In this document: positions 15,054 to 23,557 of the stretch, in pieces | Numbering within the stretch: the first letter of the stretch is position 1 | How the letters are laid out: the number at the start of each line of letters is the position of its first letter | From: an uncultured Spirochaetia bacterium | Lineage (GTDB): Bacteria; Spirochaetota; UBA4802; JAGODF01 | Direction of reading: 5' to 3' | Assembly: GCA_937967705.1 (NCBI GenBank) | Contig: CALCJG010000228.1 | Coordinates: forward strand, 1 to 32,719 | Length of the DNA: 32,719 bases | The notes under the pieces: model-generated | Database searches by the model: none | Seen by the model: the letters and a program-made list of their open reading frames with translations, nothing else | What the model was told of the DNA's origin: nothing | Translations under genes and position numbers: made by a program

Positions 15054-15891
15054 CAAAGAAATCGAAAAAACGATCCGCGATCTCTTCAACGATAACTACG
15101 AGATAATGCAATTCGAGGGCGGCCACTCGATCACCTCGTATATCAAGGAAGAAGCCCTCAACCAGATCATCTATTACTATCATAAAAACCGCGATCTAAT
15201 CGACAAGATCACCGATGCCGAAGTCAAGCTTACTCTCCCCGAGCAGCGCACTCCGGTTAAGGGTATTCGGTATACTATAGAAGGTGTCGTCGATATCCTC
15301 CGTGAGGGCGAAGAAACCTGGATGTACGACATTAAAACGCAAGATCGTGCGTACATCGAAAATAACAAGGACCTCTACCGGCGTCAGCTCAATGTCTACG
15401 CTCATATTTGGAAGTCGCTTCGTGGAAACGAGCTCGACAATACTGCGGTTCTTTCGACGTCGCTTCCTTCCTATCTCAAAATTGCCCTTAAAACCGGGGA
15501 TCAGGCACGGATCAAACACGCTATTTCTACATGGGAGCCGGTCATACCTCTCGGTTTTGACGAATCCGACATCCATGAGATGATTTCGGAATTCGGTACG
15601 GTCGTTGAAGCGATCGAAGATAAACGATTCGCTCCTCCCCCGGCTGAAAGGCTCAAAAAGAAAGATGATGGGGAGCAAAACATCTTCGCGCATCGTACCT
15701 GTCGCAACTGTGATGCTCGATTTTCATGTGAATCCTTTCGTGAATATGTCCGTGAAACCTGTAAAAGCGGTCAATCACTCAAGAAATATCTCGACGATTA
15801 TGGCACCGAGATCGATCGGGAAGAATTTATCGACGCGAACCTTGACGACGATAAAATGAATGCCATCATTGAAACAATAGAAAACGAATAA
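15046..15891 (+). CDS. RecB/Cas4-type nuclease domain, second part (PD-(D/E)XK, Fe-S cysteines)
   Basis: A 281-aa protein counted from ATG 15046, which overlaps the helicase stop by eight bases and has GAGG nine bases upstream; earlier in-frame ATGs at 15025 and 15031 are possible. It holds the catalytic half of a RecB-family nuclease: GVVD (D83), DIKT (D95, K97), and RRQLNVYAH (Q114, Y118). Near the C-terminus C219-x2-C222-x5-C228 is the three-cysteine cluster that, with the Cys of NKCPRNY in the preceding frame, would bind a 4Fe-4S cluster as in AddB and Cas4. The partner motif GxxxH also lies in the preceding frame. Joined, the two would make one chain of about 1,150 residues, the usual size of such helicase-nucleases. 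It lies 11 nt before the mod gene. Confidence 0.88.
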   Translation: MFDKEIEKTIRDLFNDNYEIMQFEGGHSITSYIKEEALNQIIYYYHKNRDLIDKITDAEVKLTLPEQRTPVKGIRYTIEGVVDILREGEETWMYDIKTQDRAYIENNKDLYRRQLNVYAHIWKSLRGNELDNTAVLSTSLPSYLKIALKTGDQARIKHAISTWEPVIPLGFDESDIHEMISEFGTVVEAIEDKRFAPPPAERLKKKDDGEQNIFAHRTCRNCDARFSCESFREYVRETCKSGQSLKKYLDDYGTEIDREEFIDANLDDDKMNAIIETIENE

Positions 15892-15902
15892 GGATACCTA
15901 TC

Positions 15903-17810
15903 ATGCCTATTGAAAAACTCAAACCGTCATTTTTCTTTGATGAGGAGAAGATCAGAGAACTCAAACAAGTTGTACCCGAAGCCTTTGCCGATGGTAAAAT
16001 CAACTGGAATACCTTCAAAGAAGCTCTGGGAGAGCACCTTGAATATGATAGTCGTGATGCCGAGCATTTTGGTCTCTTCTGGCCTGGTAAACGCGAAGCC
16101 CGCCGGCTCGCGTCCATTCCAAGTAAAGGCACGCTCGTTCCGGTGAAAGGTGAAGGGATCAACGAGGATTCTACGGGTAATATCTTTATCGAAGGGGAAA
16201 ACCTTGAAGTATTAAAGATTCTTCGTAAAAGTTATGCGGGACGAGTCAAGATGATCTACATCGATCCCCCGTATAATACCGGAAACGACTTTGTATATGA
16301 TGATAATTTCACTGAACCCCTCGAAGACTACCTCCGTCGAACAGGTCAAGCGGACGAAGAAGGAAGGGCATTGACGACCAATAAGAAGAGTGATGGGCGC
16401 TTTCACTCCAAGTGGCTCTCGATGATGTATCCGAGGCTAAAGCTTGCAAGAGAGTTGCTTCGTGATGACGGTGTTATTTTCGTGAGTATTGATGATAATG
16501 AAGTTCATAATTTACGCATTTTAATGAATGAGATATTCGGCGAGGAAAATCAAGTCGGAGTATTAACTTGGAAGAATAAATATGGTGCAGGTGCTAAAAC
16601 CAGAACTTTCATTGAAGTGCATGAATATATTCTCTGTTATTCAAAAAATTATTTAACTGATATTGAGTCAGAATTAACAAAAGAACAAATTGAAGAATAT
16701 GACAATAAAGATGATAAATTCAATGTGCGCGGTGGTTTTGTAACTCAGCCATTAATGACCAATAGCCTTGGCGACAGAACAAATCTGCAATATAAAGTGA
16801 AGTATAAGAATGATATTATTCAGCCAAGAAAACAATGGGTATGGGAAGAGGAGCGCTTATTAAAAGCAATAAACAATGACGAAGTTATTTTTAAAAAGAA
16901 AAAAGACGGAAATTATAGTGTGCGGGCAAAAGTGTATTTAAAAGATGAAAATGGTAAATTACGAAAGGGTAAACCAATTTCAGTTTTAAATGGTCCTTTT
17001 AACCAAGAAGGGACAAAAGAAGTGAGTGAGCTTTTAGGCGCTGGTGTTTTTGATTTTCCAAAGCCAAAAAAACTTTTGAAATATTTATTCGATTTTAAAA
17101 TAAACAATAACGATGATAATTCAGGTATTTATTTAGATTTTTTTTCTGGTTCTTGTACATCAGCACACGCTATTCTTGAACTTAATGCTGAGTATAAATC
17201 AGATAGAAAATATATAATGATTCAAATTCCAGAAACGTGCGATACAAATACTAATGCATATAAGGCAGGTTATAAAACAATATCAGAAATTGCGATGGAA
17301 AGGATTCGACGCGTAATAAAGAGTATCGAAAATGAATTAAAGGAACAAAAGAAAAAGGATAAAACCAAACTTCCCGGAATGGGAGAATCGAAAGATGACT
17401 TCGACCTCGGTTTCAAAGTATTTAAACTAACCCATTCTACCTTCAAACCCTGGGAAAACTACCACGGTGAAGACATCGATGTAATCGAAGACCTCTTCTC
17501 TGGCCAGGTCACTCCTCTTGTTGATAACTGGACCGAAGACGATCTCTTCACCGAAGTGATGCTTCTCGAAGGCTTCCCTCTCGACAGTGTTGTCAAACCT
17601 TGTGGCGAGTACAAAAATAATACGGTTAAAGAGGTATCATCGTCATTTTCAGAACACAAGCTCTTCATCTCTCTCGATAAAAAGATCAATCAGACAACTA
17701 TCAAGGACCTCGATCTAGGTGAAAACGATATCTTCGTCTGTCTCGACAGCGCGGTGAACGACGAAGCCAAAGCTCGTCTTTCGGATAAGGGTCTCATCAA
17801 GACGATATGA
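15903..17810 (+). CDS. mod: Type III restriction-modification DNA methyltransferase (Mod)
   Basis: A 635-aa beta-class N6-adenine/N4-cytosine methyltransferase. The catalytic DPPY is at 121-124 in IYIDPPYNTGNDF, and the AdoMet-binding loop comes later as LDFFSGSCTSAHAI (F414-S-G-S-C418), the motif order of type III Mod proteins. The usual last residue of this loop is Gly or Ala; here it is Cys. The target-recognition region between them (about 16,500-17,380 at DNA level) is clearly more AT-rich than both flanks, suggesting it was exchanged. The C-terminal 130 residues (NYHGEDIDVIEDLF onward) return to the flanking composition and probably bind Res. AAGGAT precedes the start. It is followed after 29 nt by res. 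It would methylate one strand of an asymmetric site. Confidence 0.93.
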   Translation: MPIEKLKPSFFFDEEKIRELKQVVPEAFADGKINWNTFKEALGEHLEYDSRDAEHFGLFWPGKREARRLASIPSKGTLVPVKGEGINEDSTGNIFIEGENLEVLKILRKSYAGRVKMIYIDPPYNTGNDFVYDDNFTEPLEDYLRRTGQADEEGRALTTNKKSDGRFHSKWLSMMYPRLKLARELLRDDGVIFVSIDDNEVHNLRILMNEIFGEENQVGVLTWKNKYGAGAKTRTFIEVHEYILCYSKNYLTDIESELTKEQIEEYDNKDDKFNVRGGFVTQPLMTNSLGDRTNLQYKVKYKNDIIQPRKQWVWEEERLLKAINNDEVIFKKKKDGNYSVRAKVYLKDENGKLRKGKPISVLNGPFNQEGTKEVSELLGAGVFDFPKPKKLLKYLFDFKINNNDDNSGIYLDFFSGSCTSAHAILELNAEYKSDRKYIMIQIPETCDTNTNAYKAGYKTISEIAMERIRRVIKSIENELKEQKKKDKTKLPGMGESKDDFDLGFKVFKLTHSTFKPWENYHGEDIDVIEDLFSGQVTPLVDNWTEDDLFTEVMLLEGFPLDSVVKPCGEYKNNTVKEVSSSFSEHKLFISLDKKINQTTIKDLDLGENDIFVCLDSAVNDEAKARLSDKGLIKTI

Positions 17811-17839
17811 GATGAAGAACAATCATCAGTGAGAATATC

Positions 17840-20797
17840 ATGAGCATTATACGTTTAAAATTTGACCCCAACCAGAACCATCAAACACGAGCGGTCGAAA
17901 GTGTGGTTGGGCTCTTCGATGGCTTTTCAAAGATTGAAACCGGCATCATGGGAGATGAGATCGCCTCAAACCTTCCGGAATTCTATTCTTTCGACAAAAC
18001 ATGTCTTCTCGACAATCTCAATGCGGTCCAGCGTTCAAATGGCTTGCCAGAAAGTCTCGATGTTGAAGTCGATTCAGGTTTTATGGTATCTGGAGTAAGT
18101 ACCGGTACCTGGGAATATCCGGTTTTTACGGTCGAGATGGAGACAGGTACGGGCAAAACCTATGTCTATCTTCGAATTATTCAAGAGTTCAAGCAAAAAT
18201 ACGGTTTCCGAAAATTCATCGTCGTGGTCCCCAGTGTCGCGATCTACGAAGGAGTCATCAAATCGTTCGAGATCACACGCGAACATTTCAAGTCGCTCTA
18301 TGGCAACGAGACGGTCCATCTCCTCGAATATGAAGGCGGCAAGCAGAGTCTCGTCCGCAGCTTCGCCACGGTCGACTCCGTCGATATTCTCGTGATGACG
18401 ATCGATTCATTCAATCGTCCATCCAATCTCATCTTCAAAAAAACCGATAAGCTCATGGGAGAACGGTATCCATATCAGTATATCCAGGAGACCAGACCGA
18501 TCCTCATCCTCGACGAGTCACAAAACTATCAATCTGAAAAATCAAGACAGGCTCTTCGTACACTCAAACCGCTCCTTGCCGTCAATTTCAGCGCCACACC
18601 TGTCGTTAAACCCAATCTCTTGTATTGTCTCACGCCGGTTGATGCCTTTAGAATGAATTTGGTTAAAAAAATCGAAGTTCTCGGTCTCGTCGAAGCACAG
18701 AGCACCGCTCGAAGGGACGATTACCTCAAACTTGAAACAATATCCCGCAAGGGGAAAAACATAACAGCCGGTGTCTGCGTCAATTTGTATGAAAAAAACA
18801 TGCTCGTTGAAAAGAGCCTCGATCTCAAGGATGGTGACAATCTCTATACGAAAACGAAGAATGATAAATACAAAGGGTATATTGTTGATGAGATAAACCT
18901 CGCAGAAGGTTTTATCAACTTCAAAAACGATATCCGAATCTTTCTCAATGACGAGCGCTACGCTTCAATTACCAAAGAAGAACTCTTCCGTCGGCAAATC
19001 GAAGAGACTATCAAGATTCATATAGAAAAACAGAGGGAATTGCGTCCACGCGGCATCAAGGTCCTCACCCTCTTCTTCATCGATCGTGTCGCTAACTACA
19101 TCGACGACGACGGGATCATCAAGAAGCTTTTCGATAAAGAGTTTGATAAACATAAAAAACGTGATGATATCTTCAAGGGTTACAAAGCTTCAGAAGTCCG
19201 TGAAGGGTATTTTGCTAAAAGGAAGGGTAAAAAGAATTCACCTGAAGAATTTATTGATACAGCTATTGAAGAAACGGACAAGACGGCTGATGACAAAGAA
19301 GCCGAAAGAAAAGCATATGAGCTCATCATGCGAAACAAGGAGCGGCTCCTTTCTTTCGATGAAAAAGTATCTTTCATCTTTGCCCACTCGGCTCTCAGGG
19401 AAGGCTGGGACAACCCGAATGTTTTTCAAATCTGTGCTCTGCGTGAGATCACCTCTGAAAAAGAAAGGCGTCAATCTATCGGTAGGGGACTTCGGTTACC
19501 CGTTACCCAGGAAGGCGATCGTAATACCGATGTAAGCATTAACAATCTCACCGTTGTTGCCAATGAAAGCTATCAGACTTACGTGGCTAACCTGCAGCGT
19601 GAGTACGAAGCCACAGGCGATGTTCTCCCGCATATCCCTTCAAATGCTTCTGAAAAAGAGACGGTTAAACGCAATCCTGTAATTTATGATACAAAAGACT
19701 TTAGGAGCTTCTGGAAAAAATTAATCCAGCATACCGAGTATTCTATCAGCATTGAAACTAAAAAGTTAATCGACGAATGTGTTACAGCTTTGAATAATTC
19801 TCATTTCCCCGAGCCAAATATCATCATTACTCGCGGTGAATATGTCATCACAAATTATGAAATCAACCTCATTGAAATAAAATCCGGAGAAGCACGTCTA
19901 AAAATTAAAAAATCAGATACAAAACAGGATGAAAACACCGTTACACGTTCTTTTGCCGAAGGGAATGATCTCTCTCGTATCTTGAAAGATCCGATATTGT
20001 CGGGTTTCAAAATAACAGAAATATCCGGTAAAGGAGATAATTCAAGGGTTGTCTTCAGTGAAGCCGGTGAACTTACAATGGATAAGTCTATCAACTTTTC
20101 AAGTGAGCAAGGGCAAAGTTTTACAACTCGCATCGAATCTGAAAAGAATACTCAATTTCCCAAGTTTAATCTAATTGAAAGAGCTTCTCGTGAATTGTCC
20201 CTCACCCGTTGTACCATCCTTGAAATATTTAAAAAGCTTCTTAAAGATAAAAAACACTGTTTCATGAATAATCCCGAGGGCTTTTCCGGGATATTTATAT
20301 CTACCATCCGGGAACGCCTCGCTGACCATATAGCAGAAAGGATTGAGTACACTCTTACCAACGAACTCAATAAAGAGCCGGTTGAGTCTTATTTCCCTGA
20401 AACAAAAAAAATACCCAAAAAGGAACTTGTTCCTGGTGCTGATGGTCGTGCATTGTATGAGTTTGTTCAGTATGATTCCGATGTTGAAAAGAAATTCATT
20501 GATCGTCTTAATTTTGATGATAAGGTCATTCTTTATTTTAAGTTCCCTCCAATTTTCAAAATCAACATTCCTAAAATAATCGGCAATTACAATCCCGATT
20601 GGGGTATCCTTCGCTGGGATGAATCCGGCAAACTCAAGCTCGAATTGGTCCGCGAAACTAAAGGGCAAATCAATCTTAATCTTCTTCAGCATCCGAATGA
20701 AAAACGGAAGATCGATTGTGCCAGAAAGCATTTCAAGAGTATCGGCGTTTCATATCGGCATATCACTTCCGATGTAACCGACTGGTGGCGGGATTGA
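17840..20797 (+). CDS. res: Type III restriction endonuclease subunit (Res), SF2 helicase-nuclease
   Basis: A 985-aa protein with full type III Res layout. The SF2 motor has Walker A ETGTGKT (101-107), motif II DESQ (225-228), motif III FSATPV, and late motifs REGWDNPNVFQ and RQSIGRGLRLP. At the C-terminus a PD-(D/E)XK endonuclease shows NPDWG (near 918-922) and RETKG (E939, K941). With Mod it would recognise unmethylated sites, travel using ATP, and cut after meeting a second complex. No stop or frameshift is seen, so activity is expected. It is preceded by mod after 29 nt and followed by the SIR2-like gene after 8 nt, indicating one transcript. No tandem repeat suitable for phase variation was noticed. 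Confidence 0.94.
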   Translation: MSIIRLKFDPNQNHQTRAVESVVGLFDGFSKIETGIMGDEIASNLPEFYSFDKTCLLDNLNAVQRSNGLPESLDVEVDSGFMVSGVSTGTWEYPVFTVEMETGTGKTYVYLRIIQEFKQKYGFRKFIVVVPSVAIYEGVIKSFEITREHFKSLYGNETVHLLEYEGGKQSLVRSFATVDSVDILVMTIDSFNRPSNLIFKKTDKLMGERYPYQYIQETRPILILDESQNYQSEKSRQALRTLKPLLAVNFSATPVVKPNLLYCLTPVDAFRMNLVKKIEVLGLVEAQSTARRDDYLKLETISRKGKNITAGVCVNLYEKNMLVEKSLDLKDGDNLYTKTKNDKYKGYIVDEINLAEGFINFKNDIRIFLNDERYASITKEELFRRQIEETIKIHIEKQRELRPRGIKVLTLFFIDRVANYIDDDGIIKKLFDKEFDKHKKRDDIFKGYKASEVREGYFAKRKGKKNSPEEFIDTAIEETDKTADDKEAERKAYELIMRNKERLLSFDEKVSFIFAHSALREGWDNPNVFQICALREITSEKERRQSIGRGLRLPVTQEGDRNTDVSINNLTVVANESYQTYVANLQREYEATGDVLPHIPSNASEKETVKRNPVIYDTKDFRSFWKKLIQHTEYSISIETKKLIDECVTALNNSHFPEPNIIITRGEYVITNYEINLIEIKSGEARLKIKKSDTKQDENTVTRSFAEGNDLSRILKDPILSGFKITEISGKGDNSRVVFSEAGELTMDKSINFSSEQGQSFTTRIESEKNTQFPKFNLIERASRELSLTRCTILEIFKKLLKDKKHCFMNNPEGFSGIFISTIRERLADHIAERIEYTLTNELNKEPVESYFPETKKIPKKELVPGADGRALYEFVQYDSDVEKKFIDRLNFDDKVILYFKFPPIFKINIPKIIGNYNPDWGILRWDESGKLKLELVRETKGQINLNLLQHPNEKRKIDCARKHFKSIGVSYRHITSDVTDWWRD

Positions 20798-20805
20798 AAT
20801 AATTT

Positions 20806-21861
20806 ATGAATTGTTTTACATATTTACTTGGGGCTGGTTCAAGTATTCACGCCATTCCAGTAGTTAATCTTATGAAGCCTCGTATGCGATCAATTATACG
20901 ACTTCTTCATACTTTATATTCATTACCTGATGATCCATTCCCTTCTCAATACCACATCTCTGTGACAAAAAAGCGAGCACAGGAAGAATTTTATGAAGGC
21001 ATTGAATGGTTAATAAAGTCCTCCGGTAATAATTCAATTGATAGCTACGCAAAAAAGTTATTTCACACTCAAGAATTGCGGACTCTGAACAAATTAAAAG
21101 CCATTCTTTCCTGCTATCTTCAATTAGAACAGTCAGTTGACGAGCATGAAGTTATTAATGCTTTGGAGTTTCATTTTGGCGAGTTGGATTATAGGTATGG
21201 GCATTTTATCGCAAGAATAATTGATAGCAGTGGTCACATAAAACCGGAATTTAAAATTATATCGTGGAATTACGATATCCAGTTAGAAAAAGCATATATG
21301 ACATTTTTTAATCGGAATGATCTCTCGGATTTTTTACTTGAAGAACTTCACTCTTACCCAATCCCGGGCCGGAAACTTGTGGATGTAAACCTTGATCAGT
21401 TTAATATTATCAGGTTAAACGGAACCGCTGGCTATCATCTACACAATGGAGATTTATATGCCGTTTTCAATCCATCAGTAAGCAGTATTTCGTTATATAA
21501 TGTTGGGGAAATAATAAGAAACTACTATCTTTATGTTCATCAACCTGAATTTATAAGGCCATTTATTAATTTTGCATGGGAAAATAATAATATCTCTGAA
21601 CACTATATAAAACAGGCTATTAGAGTTGGGAGTTCGACAAAGGAGCTTATTATCATCGGGTATTCTTTTCCAGATTTTAATCGCGAGATCGATAAAAAAA
21701 TTATTTCATCAATGTCAACCTTGGAACGGATATACATACAAAACACTGAATCTGAAGCAAAAAAGATTAAACGTCTTTTACAAGATATTCTAAGAAACAA
21801 AGAGCTTGAATTTATAATTGATAATAATTTGGATCAATTCTTGCTGCCAACTACAATATAA
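20806..21861 (+). CDS. SIR2-like protein (possible NAD-consuming effector)
   Basis: A 351-aa protein with a Rossmann-like SIR2 layout: a start strand with LLGAGSS (7-13, the NAD-binding GAG), ISWNYDIQLEKA with N155-Y-D157, and a late IIIGYSFPDFNREID segment (283-295) typical of SIR2-like defence proteins. The position usually LHG, whose His is the catalytic base in active sirtuin-like NAD hydrolases, reads LNG (204-206). A different His nearby (GYHLH) might replace it, or the domain may only bind nucleotide. It follows res by 8 nt and is the last gene of the co-directional island. A role as abortive-infection effector or helper of the restriction system is inferred from position. The family call is fairly secure; the activity is not. 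Confidence 0.82.
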   Translation: MNCFTYLLGAGSSIHAIPVVNLMKPRMRSIIRLLHTLYSLPDDPFPSQYHISVTKKRAQEEFYEGIEWLIKSSGNNSIDSYAKKLFHTQELRTLNKLKAILSCYLQLEQSVDEHEVINALEFHFGELDYRYGHFIARIIDSSGHIKPEFKIISWNYDIQLEKAYMTFFNRNDLSDFLLEELHSYPIPGRKLVDVNLDQFNIIRLNGTAGYHLHNGDLYAVFNPSVSSISLYNVGEIIRNYYLYVHQPEFIRPFINFAWENNNISEHYIKQAIRVGSSTKELIIIGYSFPDFNREIDKKIISSMSTLERIYIQNTESEAKKIKRLLQDILRNKELEFIIDNNLDQFLLPTTI

Positions 21862-22087
21862 ACTCCTTGACACCCCTCCTCCCCTCCCCATTATTTTCCA
21901 CCGGCAAAGCGAAAACACAGAAAAACTTTGTCCCGGTAGCCGTTTAAAACACATTAATAGACGTGCGGCGTTGAAACGCCGTTGAAAACGAACCCTCCGA
22001 GGGGCGGGCCTGGTCCGTCCCGGGGGATAAAACTGTAAGCAACCGGTCCATGATAAAGGTTTTGTTAATAAAGACGCCCAATTCACC

Positions 22088-22576
22088 GTGGCCTACGGCC
22101 GGTACTATGCCGTGGTCTATGGTGCGCTCTATTCGCGCACCGGCGATCCCGACGCGGCCGAGGATATTGCACAGGAGGTATTCATCCGGTTTTTCAATAA
22201 AATGGAGGAAGCGGTGAACGCCCGCGCGTGGCTGCTCGTCACCATGAAACATGTCCTTTCCGAGCATTACCGGAAGGTCCACAACAAGCCCGTGGAGCTC
22301 GCCGAGGCCGAGGCCTTCGGCGACGTGTCGCTCACCTTCGTGAACGGTTTCCGGGACTCGCGGATCGTCATCGACCATGCCATCGAGGCGATCACCGACA
22401 TGACCGACCGTTCCATCTTCGACTTGTTGGCCGTGCAGAACTATACCTACGAGGAGGCGGTGGAGCTCCTCGGGATCACGTGGCGTCAGGTCAAGTACCG
22501 TTACGGCCTCATCGTCCGCCAGGTGCTTGAATTCCTCCGCGAGAAGGGCATACGAAATATAGAGGACCTTTTATAA
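22088..22576 (+). CDS. ECF-like RNA polymerase sigma factor, start codon probably lost
   Basis: A 162-aa sigma-70-family protein. Region 2 is clear: YYAVVYGALYSRTGDPDAAEDIAQEVFIRFF; region 4 is YTYEEAVELLGITWRQVKYRYGLIVRQVLEF. The only usual start in frame is GTG 22088, without a ribosome site, yet the frame stays open upstream to 22031 and the extra residues (DKGFVNKDAQF) look like the normal beginning of an ECF sigma factor. An ATG with the right spacing (22050) lies in another frame. The 5' end therefore seems damaged by a small indel. The next two genes, which look like its partners, are also frameshifted, so this whole locus is decaying. Codon use is GC-rich, unlike the AT-rich restriction and SIR2 genes before it. 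Confidence 0.78.
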   Translation: MAYGRYYAVVYGALYSRTGDPDAAEDIAQEVFIRFFNKMEEAVNARAWLLVTMKHVLSEHYRKVHNKPVELAEAEAFGDVSLTFVNGFRDSRIVIDHAIEAITDMTDRSIFDLLAVQNYTYEEAVELLGITWRQVKYRYGLIVRQVLEFLREKGIRNIEDLL

Positions 22577-23324
22577 TCGCCGATATCAAATTACTGCAGG
22601 GGCTCCTCGAAAAGTACCGTGTCGCCGAACCGGTGCCCGCGGCCGTGCGTGCCCGCGTCATCTCCCGGCGCCGCCGCAACCTGGTTGAAATCCTCAAAAA
22701 ACTCGACCGGTACAACCCCCTTCTCGGGGTCATTCTCGTCATCTATTTCCTTTTCAAGAAACTCGGCCTTTCCGTGTCCCTGGTCCAGAGCGCGGTCGTC
22801 TTTTTCACCGTTGCCGCCCTCTCCGTCGCCGGCGTCACCACCGGATCGTATATCGTCGTGAAACGGGCCCTTGATTCATCCTCGAAGGTTGAACAACACA
22901 ATGAGGTTAAGGTCGTCGTTGGTGAAACCACCCCTGGTTCCGTCGGTAAGTTCGATTCATCAAAACCGACATTTGAGAACCCCCCGGTGCTCCGGGATGT
23001 CAAAAACATCATCTATCTCCAGCCCTTCGAAGGCATGGATGCCCGTGGAAGCGATATCTCCCTGGTGTCGAATGCCATACAGGGCGAGCTCATCCGCCTC
23101 CGGGGGGTGAAAAACATTCTACCGGCATGTCCTCGTCCCCGTCAAATCGGCTCCTCCTGATCGGCACCGTCCGCAAACATGCCGCTCTCTATGCAATCTC
23201 CGCCAAGGTCATCGATGGAGAGTCCGGTCGCATCTGTTTCGCCTCCACCGAGGAGGCAACCGGGGATTCCCTTGTTTCCGCCAGCAAAAAACTCGCAAAG
23301 GAGATATCAGATAATATTGAATAG
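22573..23324 (+). pseudogene. Membrane protein with TolB/CsgG-like domain, frameshifted (anti-sigma position)
   Basis: Open from about 22573, where it overlaps the sigma stop; no normal start codon exists (ATA or ATC at the expected place; first GTG at 22633). The protein has a cytoplasmic N-terminus (IADIKLLQGLLEKYRV), a basic RRRR segment, two hydrophobic stretches (GVILVIYFLF and VFFTVAALSVAGVTTGSYIVV), and an outer domain beginning IIYLQPFEGMDARGSDISLV. The frame shifts near 23,120-23,130: frame one ends at 23160, whereas homologous-looking sequence goes on in the other frame (SNRLLLIGTVRKHAALY, then KLAKEISDNIE) to TAG at 23322. The location behind a sigma gene and the membrane topology suggest an anti-sigma-like regulator. 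Broken, so likely non-functional. Confidence 0.72.
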
Positions 23325-23550
23325 GATAATCAAAACTCTTCTGTTGTTACTCGCATCCGTCCCCCACCTTCGCCGGGGATCGCGTCCGGATCGCCGTCCT
23401 CGACCTCTCCGCGGTCAATGTCCCCGAGTTCTATGCCGCCTCCGTCCGTGACCACATCGAGGTGTCCCTTTATAAATCAAGCCATATCGATCTTCTCGAA
23501 CAAAACAAGGTCCAGCTTGTACTCAAGGAACACAATCTTGCCAAAACCGC
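23317..23550 (+). pseudogene. 5' fragment of a TolB/CsgG-like secreted protein gene, frameshifted and truncated
   Basis: A signal-peptide-like start (NRIIKTLLLLLASV) at TTG 23317 is followed, after a frame change at a run of five C near 23360, by PTFAGDRVRIAVLDLSAVN and then VRDHIEVSLYKSSHIDLLEQ and LVLKEHNLAKT. This is the typical N-terminal half of CsgG/TolB-like proteins (IAVLD...; I-E...LY; LLER...; I-L-E...GL). Homology stops near 23545, right at the end of the minus-strand gene at 23558, so the 3' part was lost by rearrangement. It is the third damaged member of the sigma-factor locus. Confidence 0.7.
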
Positions 23551-23557
23551 CCCCTCT

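Noticed and set aside
21966..21981. Hairpin CGGCGTT/AACGCCG as terminator of the defence island
   Set aside because: Seven-bp arms with only a two-base centre and no T-run; it may be chance in a GC-rich stretch about 100 bp after the SIR2-like gene.
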